Both the position numbers and the translations under genes were made by a program. Under the pieces are notes generated by a model. The model was not told the DNA's origin. It did not search any database and saw only the letters and a list, made by a program, of their open reading frames with translations. From NCBI GenBank assembly GCA_934515035.1, contig CAKSXP010000094.1, forward strand, positions 1 through 7,112: a stretch of DNA of 7,112 bases, in the 5' to 3' direction. Origin of the DNA: an uncultured Oscillospiraceae bacterium. Lineage in GTDB: Bacteria; Bacillota; Clostridia; Oscillospirales; Oscillospiraceae. Of the stretch, positions 1-6,289 are shown one piece after another (the stretch's first letter is position 1; the number at the start of each line of letters is the position of its first letter).

Positions 1-28
1 CATTGGCCCCATCGCTCTGAACGATTAT

Positions 29-57
29 GTTATAACACGCCCTGTTAGCACTGTCAA
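29..57 (-). promoter_or_regulatory. Sigma-A promoter of a leftward (heat-shock) gene outside the window
   Basis: Read on the minus strand, a perfect -35 TTGACA (57-52) is followed after exactly 17 bases by TATAAC (34-29), with an upstream TGT that makes an extended -10. Transcription would start near position 22 and run left out of the window. An ATG lies on the minus strand at 3-1 and another at 12-10, but neither has a clear Shine-Dalgarno sequence, so the start of the driven gene cannot be fixed here. The -35 lies inside the CIRCE operator. Confidence 0.85.
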
Positions 58-71
58 TAGGAGAGTGCTAA
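45..71. promoter_or_regulatory. CIRCE operator (HrcA binding site)
   Basis: TTAGCACTG (45-53), a 9-base spacer and GAGTGCTAA (63-71) match the CIRCE consensus TTAGCACTC-N9-GAGTGCTAA in 17 of 18 arm positions; the only deviation is G for C at 53. CIRCE is the binding site of the heat-shock repressor HrcA and is found in front of groES-groEL and hrcA-grpE-dnaK operons. It overlaps the -35 and part of the spacer of the leftward promoter, so bound HrcA would exclude RNA polymerase. The regulated gene is therefore inferred to be a chaperone operon or hrcA to the left. Confidence 0.93.
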
Positions 72-427
72 TGTTAACAAAATAACAACAATTCGTTCAT
101 AAAATATACGATTTTGCCGGTTCTGACCGCGTGAACAGGACAAGATCCGGCTCCTGTCTGCGGGGACAGCGCCCGCAAACGGGTCCGGAGAGCGGTCCTG
201 CAAGGGTTTGACACCGCGGACATGACTAGTGTTTTACCGAATTCTTTCTGATATACAGGAAAAACTTATAATAAAGTAAACTGCAAACAGGAACAAATAA
301 GATATTTCTTCGCTGATTTTTGTCCTCTCTTTGTTTTTGTAGGAATGACATGTCCTGCTTGTTTGTCCGGCTGTCAGGGACACACTGCGGACCGGCAGGA
401 GGCCGCAAAGGCCGGTGCACCAAGGTC
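72..427. other. Gene-free intergenic stretch between the heat-shock promoter and the thrS promoter
   Basis: No convincing coding sequence on either strand. 72-115 is AT-rich. 127-219 can fold into nested helices (listed separately). 236-345 is AT-rich with a consensus -10-like TATAAT at 267-272 but no good -35. 345-431 contains a 28-codon reading frame starting MTCPACLSGCQG whose AGGA lies directly against the ATG, too close for normal initiation. 364-415 is GC-rich with short inverted repeats (364-368 with 378-382; 392-396 with 411-415) but no T-tract. A TTGACA at 208-213 lacks a recognisable -10. Confidence 0.6.
127..219 (+). other. Candidate structured RNA element of unknown type
   Basis: Five Watson-Crick helices nest without conflict: 127-131 with 215-219, 136-141 with 195-200, 146-150 with 185-189, and, inside the last, two hairpins, 154-158/165-169 and 172-175/180-183 (CAAA loop, extendable by a G-U pair). 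The shape is a stepped stem ending in a two-hairpin junction. Read as plus-strand RNA the internal loops are purine-rich (AAGA opposite GAGCG), which weakly favours that strand. No clear promoter precedes it and it matches no riboswitch or small RNA consensus that I recognise. It may be a regulatory RNA, part of a long leader, or chance folding of GC-rich DNA. Confidence 0.25.
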
Positions 428-456
428 TTGACAAGCGGCTATTTTGGTGATAGACT
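428..456 (+). promoter_or_regulatory. thrS promoter (sigma-A, extended -10)
   Basis: Perfect -35 TTGACA (428-433), 17-base spacer, -10 TAGACT (451-456) preceded by TGA (448-450), an extended -10. Initiation near 463 places the start of the RNA just before T-box Stem I, as expected for a T-box transcript. Confidence 0.85.
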
Positions 457-462
457 GCTCCC

Positions 463-679
463 GATAAACAGGTGTTGACGGAGAAGAAACCGTTTCGTCC
501 CGGACAGAGAGGAGCGCGCTCTGCTGAAAGCGCTCTGCGCGGACACGCGGCCGTACCACTCCCGAGTCGCCCGCGAAACAAGCGGGACGGGGTTCGCCCG
601 TTACAGCGGAGACTGAGTTAAACTCAGGGTGGAACCGTGTATATTCGCACCCCTGACTGGTGGTCAGGGGCGCTTTTTT
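463..679 (+). ncRNA. T-box leader (threonine, specifier ACC) of thrS
   Basis: A tRNA-sensing leader that couples thrS transcription to uncharged tRNA-Thr. Stem I spans about 477-568: base GAC/GTC (477-479/566-568) and GGAG/CTCC (480-483/559-562), then short helices 490-492/548-550, 496-498/545-547 and 500-502/540-542, the AGAGAG motif at 506-511, and a distal hairpin 512-517/530-535 with the GCUGAAA-type loop. The specifier is read as ACC at 555-557, a Thr codon matching the downstream gene. Further hairpins follow at 570-586, 587-601 and 613-627. The T-box sequence AGGGTGGAACCGTG is at 626-639. The antiterminator pairs AGGG (626-629) with CCCT (651-654) and GTG (637-639) with CAC (648-650), competing with the terminator. 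The bulge UGGA predicts U as the tRNA discriminator base. Confidence 0.93.
650..679 (+). terminator. T-box regulated intrinsic terminator upstream of thrS
   Basis: Perfect 8-bp stem CCCCTGAC (650-657) with GTCAGGGG (663-670), loop TGGTG, and six T at 674-679. Its 5' arm shares CCCT with the antiterminator, so formation of the two is mutually exclusive. It is read through when uncharged tRNA-Thr stabilises the antiterminator. Confidence 0.93.
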
Positions 680-697
680 ATTTCGAGAGGAGAAGCT

Positions 698-2446
698 ATG
701 GACGAGAAGAAATATACGTTTGAAAATCCGGAGTATAAGAAGACCTATTGGCACACCTGCTCCCATGTTCTGGCACAGGCCATGAAGCGCCTGCATCCCG
801 AGGTCAAGCTGGCTATCGGCCCGGCTATCGAGAACGGCTTTTATTATGACTTTGACACCCCCGAACCCTTTTCCGAGACACAGCTCGCAGAGCTCGAGGC
901 CGAGATGCGCAAGATCTGCAAGGAAAAGCTGAAGCTTGAGCGCTTTGAACTCCCGCGCGAGGAAGCCATCAAATTCATGGAGGAAAAGGACGAGCCCTAT
1001 AAGGTCGAACTCATCAACGACCTGCCCGAGGATGCTGTCATCTCGTTTTACAGACAGGGCGAGTTCACCGACCTCTGCGCCGGTCCACACCTCGATTCCA
1101 CCGGCCGCATCAAGGGCAACGCCATCAAGCTGACCGCCTGCAACGCCGCCTACTGGCGCGGAGATTCCAACCGTCAGACGCTTCAGCGCATTTACGGCAT
1201 AGCCTTCCCCAAGAAGGAAGAGCTGGACGCATATCTTGCCGCCGTCGAGGAAGCGAAGCGCCGCGATCACCGCAAGCTGGGCAAGGAACTCGGCCTGTTC
1301 GCGCTCATGGAGGAGGGGCCCGGATTCCCGTTCTTCCTGCCCAAGGGCATGGTCCTGCGCAATACCCTGCTTGATTACTGGCGCGCGGTGCACAAGAAGT
1401 ACGGCTATGTTGAGATATCCACCCCGATGATACTCAATCAGGAGCTGTGGCACCGCAGCGGCCACTGGGACCACTATAAGGATAATATGTATACGACCGT
1501 CATCGACGGAGAGGATTATGCCATCAAGCCCATGAACTGCCCGGGCGGCATGCTCGTCTACAAGCTCGAGCCCCATTCCTACCGCGATCTGCCTCTGCGC
1601 ATGGCGGAGCTGGGCCTTGTCCACCGCCACGAGCTTTCCGGAGCTCTGCACGGCCTTTTCCGTGTGCGCTGCTTTACGCAGGACGATGCGCACATCTTCA
1701 TGACCTGGGACCAGATGCAGGACGAGATACAGAACGTCGTGCGCCTGTTTGACGAGGTCTATTCCGTGTTCGGCCTTACCTACCAGATCGAGGTATCCAC
1801 GATGCCGGAGGATCACATAGGCGACGAGGAGACCTGGGAGTTTGCGACCGAGACGCTGAAAAAGGCGATCGAGGCCATGGGCAAGGACTATGTTATTAAC
1901 GAGGGCGACGGCGCTTTCTACGGACCGCAGCTCGACTTCCATCTTGCCGACTCCCTTGGACGTACATGGCAGTGCGGCACGATCCAGCTCGATATGCAGA
2001 TGCCCGAGCGCTTCGAGCTCGAATACACGGGACCCGACGGCGAAAAGCACCGTCCCGTCATGATCCACCGCGTCGTTCTCGGCTCCATCGAGCGTTTTAT
2101 CGGCGTTATAACCGAGCACTATGCCGGCGCGTTCCCGATGTGGCTCAATCCCGTTCAGGTCAAGGTCCTGCCTATAACCGACAGGGCCGCAGACTATGCA
2201 AAAAGCATTGCCGAAAAGCTTGACGCCGCCGGTATCCGCGTTGAGACCGACCTGCGCAATGAGAAGATCGGCTATAAGATCCGTGAAGCCCAGCTTCAGA
2301 AGATCCCCTATATGCTCGTTGTCGGCGACAAGGAGGCCGAGGCCGGGACTGTCTCCGTCCGCACCCGCAGCGGCGTTGACGAGGGCGCGATGCCGTTTGA
2401 GGACTTCCTCGACCGCGCTCTTGAGGAGATAAGGACCAAGGCGTAA
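698..2446 (+). CDS. thrS: Threonyl-tRNA synthetase, TGS-less form
   Basis: Class II cytoplasmic aminoacyl-tRNA synthetase that charges tRNA-Thr and edits mischarged Ser-tRNA-Thr. The protein has 582 residues. The editing domain shows HxxxH (H19, H23) and C127/H131. The catalytic domain shows the zinc ligands C281, H332 and H457, the motif 2 arginine in RHE (R310-E312) and motif 3 GSIERFIG (462-469). The C-terminal anticodon-binding domain starts near 485. E. coli ThrRS is about 640 residues, and these landmarks sit 53-55 residues earlier here because the N-terminal TGS domain is absent. ATG at 698 is chosen because AGAGGAG (686-692) precedes it; the upstream in-frame GTG at 629 lies inside the T-box. 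The space upstream is occupied by the T-box leader, so the TGS has not been lost through a visible frameshift. Identity is certain; the missing TGS is read directly from the sequence. Confidence 0.98.
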   Translation: MDEKKYTFENPEYKKTYWHTCSHVLAQAMKRLHPEVKLAIGPAIENGFYYDFDTPEPFSETQLAELEAEMRKICKEKLKLERFELPREEAIKFMEEKDEPYKVELINDLPEDAVISFYRQGEFTDLCAGPHLDSTGRIKGNAIKLTACNAAYWRGDSNRQTLQRIYGIAFPKKEELDAYLAAVEEAKRRDHRKLGKELGLFALMEEGPGFPFFLPKGMVLRNTLLDYWRAVHKKYGYVEISTPMILNQELWHRSGHWDHYKDNMYTTVIDGEDYAIKPMNCPGGMLVYKLEPHSYRDLPLRMAELGLVHRHELSGALHGLFRVRCFTQDDAHIFMTWDQMQDEIQNVVRLFDEVYSVFGLTYQIEVSTMPEDHIGDEETWEFATETLKKAIEAMGKDYVINEGDGAFYGPQLDFHLADSLGRTWQCGTIQLDMQMPERFELEYTGPDGEKHRPVMIHRVVLGSIERFIGVITEHYAGAFPMWLNPVQVKVLPITDRAADYAKSIAEKLDAAGIRVETDLRNEKIGYKIREAQLQKIPYMLVVGDKEAEAGTVSVRTRSGVDEGAMPFEDFLDRALEEIRTKA

Positions 2447-2462
2447 TTACGATAGTTTCAAC

Positions 2463-2502
2463 AAAAAACGGAGGGAAAAGACTCTTTTCCCTCCGTTTTT
2501 TT
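2463..2502. terminator. Bidirectional intrinsic terminator between convergent thrS and ABC-F gene
   Basis: A-tract plus CGGAGGGAAAAG (2463-2480) pairs perfectly with CTTTTCCCTCCG plus T-tract (2484-2502) around a 3-base loop. The T-run serves thrS on the plus strand. The A-run at 2463-2468 gives a U-tract on the minus strand for the ABC-F transcript ending at 2528. Confidence 0.95.
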
Positions 2503-2527
2503 ATTGTCTTTTGTCCAGCGGGCTGTC

Positions 2528-4039
<1,512 letters not shown>

Positions 4040-4274
4040 TGTTTCCTCCTGAAAAGAAAAATTCCGTTTCCCGGTGGACAGCCATCGGAAAACGGAAGAA
4101 TGCACGCTGCTTTGAACATAAAAAACAGCGCGGCAACAAAACGGAGAGACCATCTCCGCCAGAGTAATCCAAATTCCGACGACAAATCCGGCCCGGGCGA
4201 CCGGACCATAAGAATTGTCAGCATGAATTGAATTACTCGATGTTCATTGCAGCGCCTCATTTCTTTTATATAAC
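4040..4274 (-). promoter_or_regulatory. Long structured 5' leader of the ABC-F gene
   Basis: About 235 bases separate the predicted start of transcription from the ABC-F ATG. On the minus strand the leader contains a hairpin CGGAGA/TCTCCG (4158-4153/4147-4142), a 7-bp hairpin (4132-4126/4109-4103) and the terminator-like hairpin. A 4-codon frame MNIE (4247-4233, stop TAA) is preceded by GAGG with about 7 bases spacing. A longer frame starting at 4260, with internal ATGs, overlaps the ABC-F start and ends at 3973. Short translated leader ORFs combined with conditional terminators are established for several ABC-F resistance genes; the application here is inference. Confidence 0.55.
4053..4095 (-). 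terminator. Putative attenuator (conditional terminator) in the ABC-F leader
   Basis: On the minus strand, CCGTTT (4095-4090) pairs with AAACGG (4069-4064), then a U-G wobble, CCG/CGG (4088-4086/4073-4071), an A-C mismatch and TGG/CCA (4084-4082/4077-4075) around loop CTGT. The hairpin is followed two bases later by the U-rich run TTTTTCTTTT (4061-4052). It ends immediately before the Shine-Dalgarno sequence, so termination here would prevent expression of the ABC-F gene. The geometry is that of an intrinsic terminator placed inside a 5' leader. Confidence 0.7.
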
Positions 4275-4280
4275 AATATT

Positions 4281-4309
4281 ATTATAGCATTTATTTTTGC
4301 CAAACGCAA
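4281..4309 (-). promoter_or_regulatory. ABC-F gene promoter (sigma-A, extended -10)
   Basis: On the minus strand, TTGCGT (4309-4304), 17-base spacer, perfect TATAAT (4286-4281) with TGC directly upstream, an extended -10. Start expected near 4274. Confidence 0.75.
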
Positions 4310-4317
4310 GATGAAAT

Positions 4318-4348
4318 GCATCTAAACCGCGCCTGCCCATGGTATTAT
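4318..4348 (+). promoter_or_regulatory. Possible sleB promoter
   Basis: TGG-TATTAT (4340-4348) is an extended -10 without a good -35. The same stretch reads CATGGTA (4338-4344) with GCATC (4318-4322) upstream, which loosely resembles forespore sigma-G/sigma-F promoters (GNATR ... CATnnTA) and would suit a spore enzyme gene. The spacing of 15 and the final C of the -35 are not ideal, so the sigma factor is undecided. Confidence 0.35.
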
Positions 4349-4415
4349 TTCCAAAGCATAAGATGGCAGTTCGCTCCGTAAACTATGTGCAGAAACGCGA
4401 AAAGGAGTTTTCTGC

Positions 4416-5081
4416 ATGAACGATAAAAGAAAGCTGACGCTCGTGCTGGCAATCATATTCGCCGTGAACATTGCCATTATAACGCTGGCTCAGACGGCTT
4501 TCGCCGAGACATATAAGCGCGGCTCCAGCGGCAGCGTCGTAAGCGAGATACAGACAAAGCTCAAAAACTGGGGCTATTATTCCGGATCGGTCGATGGAAT
4601 ATACGGGAGCGGGACGGAAGAGGCGGTCAAATCGTTTCAGAAGAAAAACGGGCTGACCGTAGACGGAAAGGCCGGACCCGCAACACTCAAGGCGCTGGGG
4701 ATCACCAGCTCTTCCACACAGTCCAGCTCGTCCGGGGATGTTTATCTGCTGGCCAGACTTATTTCCGCCGAAGCGCGCGGAGAGCCGTATACCGGTCAGG
4801 TCGCTGTTGGCGCGGTCGTGCTAAACCGCGTGAAGCACCCGTCGTTCCCGAACACCATTTCCGGCGTCATTTATCAGTCGGGCGCTTTTTCCTGTCTTCA
4901 GGACGGACAGTTCAACCAGCCCATAGCCGACAGCGCTTACCGCGCCGCGAGGGATGCGCTCAACGGGGTCGATCCGTCCGGCGGCGCGATATACTATTTC
5001 AATCCGTCTACGGCAACGAGCAAATGGATATGGTCGCGTCCGCTTATTACGATCATAGGAAAGCACAGATTCTGCTCCTGA
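4416..5081 (+). CDS. sleB: SleB-like spore cortex-lytic enzyme (secreted)
   Basis: Germination-specific lytic transglycosylase that degrades muramic-delta-lactam cortex peptidoglycan of the spore. It has 221 residues. A signal peptide covers residues 1-30 (NDKRK, hydrophobic core, cleavage after AFA). A peptidoglycan-binding type 1 domain follows at about 34-95 (GSVDGIYGSGTEEAVKSFQ), then a Ser-rich linker (98-106). The hydrolase_2/SleB catalytic domain spans about 109-221: E119 in ISAEARGEP is the predicted catalytic Glu, followed by GQVAVGAVVLNRV, the DPSGGAIYYFNP block and the closing GKHRFC. It is shorter than B. subtilis SleB (about 305 residues), with a compact linker. AAAGGAG (4401-4407) lies 8 bases before the ATG. 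The usual partner ypeB is not adjacent; the next genes encode zinc-ribbon membrane proteins. It could instead be a vegetative SleB-family wall hydrolase. Confidence 0.92.
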   Translation: MNDKRKLTLVLAIIFAVNIAIITLAQTAFAETYKRGSSGSVVSEIQTKLKNWGYYSGSVDGIYGSGTEEAVKSFQKKNGLTVDGKAGPATLKALGITSSSTQSSSSGDVYLLARLISAEARGEPYTGQVAVGAVVLNRVKHPSFPNTISGVIYQSGAFSCLQDGQFNQPIADSAYRAARDALNGVDPSGGAIYYFNPSTATSKWIWSRPLITIIGKHRFCS

Positions 5082-5087
5082 ACTCTG

Positions 5088-5124
5088 CCGGGCGCCCGGT
5101 GTGCAAAACTCATCCGGCGCCCGG
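5088..5124 (+). repeat. GC-rich inverted repeat after sleB
   Basis: CCGGGCGCC (5088-5096) and GGCGCCCGG (5116-5124) are perfect 9-base complements, extendable by GG/CC (5098-5099/5114-5115) past a bulged C. The hairpin begins 7 bases after the sleB stop but is followed by A-rich rather than T-rich sequence. A second small hairpin AAAAAG/CTTTTT (5125-5130/5137-5142) ends in T residues and may help. It is probably an RNA 3' end or transcript-stabilising structure, and not a textbook terminator. Confidence 0.6.
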
Positions 5125-5133
5125 AAAAAGAGA

Positions 5134-5161
5134 TTGCTTTTTTCGGAATAGATGGTAGAAT
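5134..5161 (+). promoter_or_regulatory. Promoter of the first zinc-ribbon membrane protein gene
   Basis: TTGCTT (5134-5139), 16-base spacer, TAGAAT (5156-5161) with TGG directly upstream (extended -10). Start expected near 5168, leaving a leader of about 39 bases. Confidence 0.6.
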
Positions 5162-5206
5162 AACATTATACAAATGACCATAAGGTCAAAAGTGGGAGGG
5201 TATACT

Positions 5207-6181
5207 ATGGCTTTTTGCAAAAACTGCGGAGCAAATGTACCGGACGGGAACAAATTCTGCCCTGAATGCGGACAGTTCATCGATCCCGCACCGGAACAGA
5301 CCACTGCACAGCCCGTTCCTCCGGTGATCCCGGGCGATAATTCCGGCTACAGCGGTCAATCCGGTAATTTCGGCGGACAGCCGGATTATCAGAGATACGA
5401 ACAGCAGTATAATCAGCAGTATCAGAACTATCAGCAGAATCAGGCCTATGGCCAGCAGTACCAGGCTTATGGCCAGCAGTATAATCAGCAATATCAGAAT
5501 TACGGTCAGCAGCCCCCGTATCAGCAGCCGGCATCGCCGACGTCGATCGGCGCGATATATTCCAGAGCTTTCGGCCTTCTGGCAAAAAAGCCGATACTTC
5601 TCTGGGGCCTGTCCCTTATGTGCTCGCTGCTTACGGTACTTGCCTCCATTTTCGGGTTTATTCCGCTCATCTCACTGCCTATTATCTTTGTGCTTGAAGT
5701 GGGCATGGCTTCGGTATACCTCGACGCCGTCCGCGGAAAGAACATCAGCTCCGATCAGATATTCGCAGGCTTCACCAAGAACTTCTTCCGCGTTGCCGGA
5801 GGAATGGGCTGGATGTATCTGTGGATACTCATATGGTCCCTAATCCCGATAGTCGGTATTGTTTTCGGCGTTATAAAGGCCTATTCATACCGCTTTGTTC
5901 CTTACATACTTATCAACAATCCCGAGATATCCGCAACGGAAGCTCTGCGCGTTTCCATGCGCCTGACGGATGGGTACAAGGGCAAAATGTTCCTTGCCGA
6001 TCTGCTCATCGGTCTTATAATATTTGTTGTGCTTTTCATATTCATCCTTATCGGCTCTGCGGCTCCCGTACTGTCGATACTCACCTTCATCATTTATCTT
6101 ATCATTGCGGCATTCGGCCCGCTGGTATACGGCGTTATCGCCGCTGCCTATTATGACGAGATAGAGAAGGAAAAAAGATGA
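5207..6181 (+). CDS. Zinc-ribbon membrane protein with Gln/Tyr-rich linker and DUF975-like domain
   Basis: A 324-residue protein of unknown function. Residues 1-24 form a zinc ribbon with C4, C7, C18 and C21 (CKNCGA ... CPECG). Residues 30-110 are a disordered, low-complexity segment; 61-107 is dominated by Gln, Tyr and Asn with repeated AYGQQY and QQYQNY units, prion-like in composition. From about 115 a membrane domain follows with hydrophobic segments near 131-149, 151-170, 199-224, 263-284 and 286-311. The stretch AYSYRFVPYILINNPEISATEAL (225-247) and the following SMRLTDGYKGKMF resemble the DUF975 family, in which such a loop recurs. There is no signal peptide, so the zinc ribbon is predicted to be cytoplasmic. 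GGGAGGG (5194-5200) fixes the ATG at 5207; an upstream in-frame ATG at 5174 has no such site. A terminator follows at 6199, so it is probably monocistronic. Confidence 0.9.
   Translation: MAFCKNCGANVPDGNKFCPECGQFIDPAPEQTTAQPVPPVIPGDNSGYSGQSGNFGGQPDYQRYEQQYNQQYQNYQQNQAYGQQYQAYGQQYNQQYQNYGQQPPYQQPASPTSIGAIYSRAFGLLAKKPILLWGLSLMCSLLTVLASIFGFIPLISLPIIFVLEVGMASVYLDAVRGKNISSDQIFAGFTKNFFRVAGGMGWMYLWILIWSLIPIVGIVFGVIKAYSYRFVPYILINNPEISATEALRVSMRLTDGYKGKMFLADLLIGLIIFVVLFIFILIGSAAPVLSILTFIIYLIIAAFGPLVYGVIAAAYYDEIEKEKR
5404..5503 (+). repeat. In-frame degenerate repeats encoding the Gln/Tyr-rich linker
   Basis: Positions 5441-5460 and 5462-5481 match at 19 of 20 bases, with a 21-base period (7 codons). 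Positions 5404-5430 and 5477-5503 match at 24 of 27 bases. All repeats keep the reading frame, which points to growth of the linker by tandem duplication. Confidence 0.8.
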
Positions 6182-6198
6182 TCGATCACCGTATACTG

Positions 6199-6228
6199 CG
6201 CCGGACTCATTGCGAGTCCGGCGTTTTT
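6199..6228 (+). terminator. Intrinsic terminator after the first zinc-ribbon gene
   Basis: Perfect 10-bp stem CGCCGGACTC (6199-6208) with GAGTCCGGCG (6214-6223), loop ATTGC, followed by TTTTT (6224-6228). It separates the two zinc-ribbon genes into two transcripts. Confidence 0.95.
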
Positions 6229-6229
6229 C

Positions 6230-6258
6230 TTGCAAAAAAAGGGCTTGTGAGATATAAT
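6230..6258 (+). promoter_or_regulatory. Promoter of the second zinc-ribbon membrane protein gene
   Basis: TTGCAA (6230-6235), 17-base spacer, perfect TATAAT (6253-6258), start expected near 6265. The -35 begins two bases after the T-run of the preceding terminator, so terminator and promoter are packed back to back. Confidence 0.85.
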
Positions 6259-6289
6259 CTTGACAGAAATATATGGGGAGGGGACAGAT

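Noticed and set aside
1..12. Start codon of the leftward gene at ATG 3-1 or 12-10 (minus strand)
   Set aside because: No clear Shine-Dalgarno sequence and no coding sequence visible inside the window, so no CDS is called.
208..236. Promoter from TTGACA at 208-213
   Set aside because: At 16-18 bases spacing there is no acceptable -10 (GTTTTA); the hexamer may simply be part of the foldable block.
234..581. 115-codon minus-strand frame across the thrS promoter and T-box
   Set aside because: It covers regulatory DNA of thrS on the opposite strand, with no ribosome-binding site and no recognisable domain.
629..697. Upstream in-frame GTG start for thrS
   Set aside because: It lies inside the T-box antiterminator/terminator, has no Shine-Dalgarno sequence, and the added residues are not ThrRS-like; ATG 698 has AGAGGAG.
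374..2119. 581-codon open frame on the minus strand opposite thrS
   Set aside because: It is antisense to a clearly recognised thrS and its T-box; the translation shows no family motif and reflects GC-rich codon positions of thrS.
4040..4153. N-terminal extension of the ABC-F protein to 4153
   Set aside because: The extra residues come from the leader hairpins; the ABC-F family start MLELKNIS with AGGAGG is at 4039.
5174..5206. Upstream ATG for the first zinc-ribbon gene
   Set aside because: It is very close to the predicted transcript start and lacks a Shine-Dalgarno sequence; the MAFC start at 5207, shared with the neighbouring gene, has GGGAGGG.
6260..6289. TTG start extending the second zinc-ribbon protein
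   Set aside because: It falls before or at the predicted transcription start; ATG 6290 has a strong ribosome-binding site.
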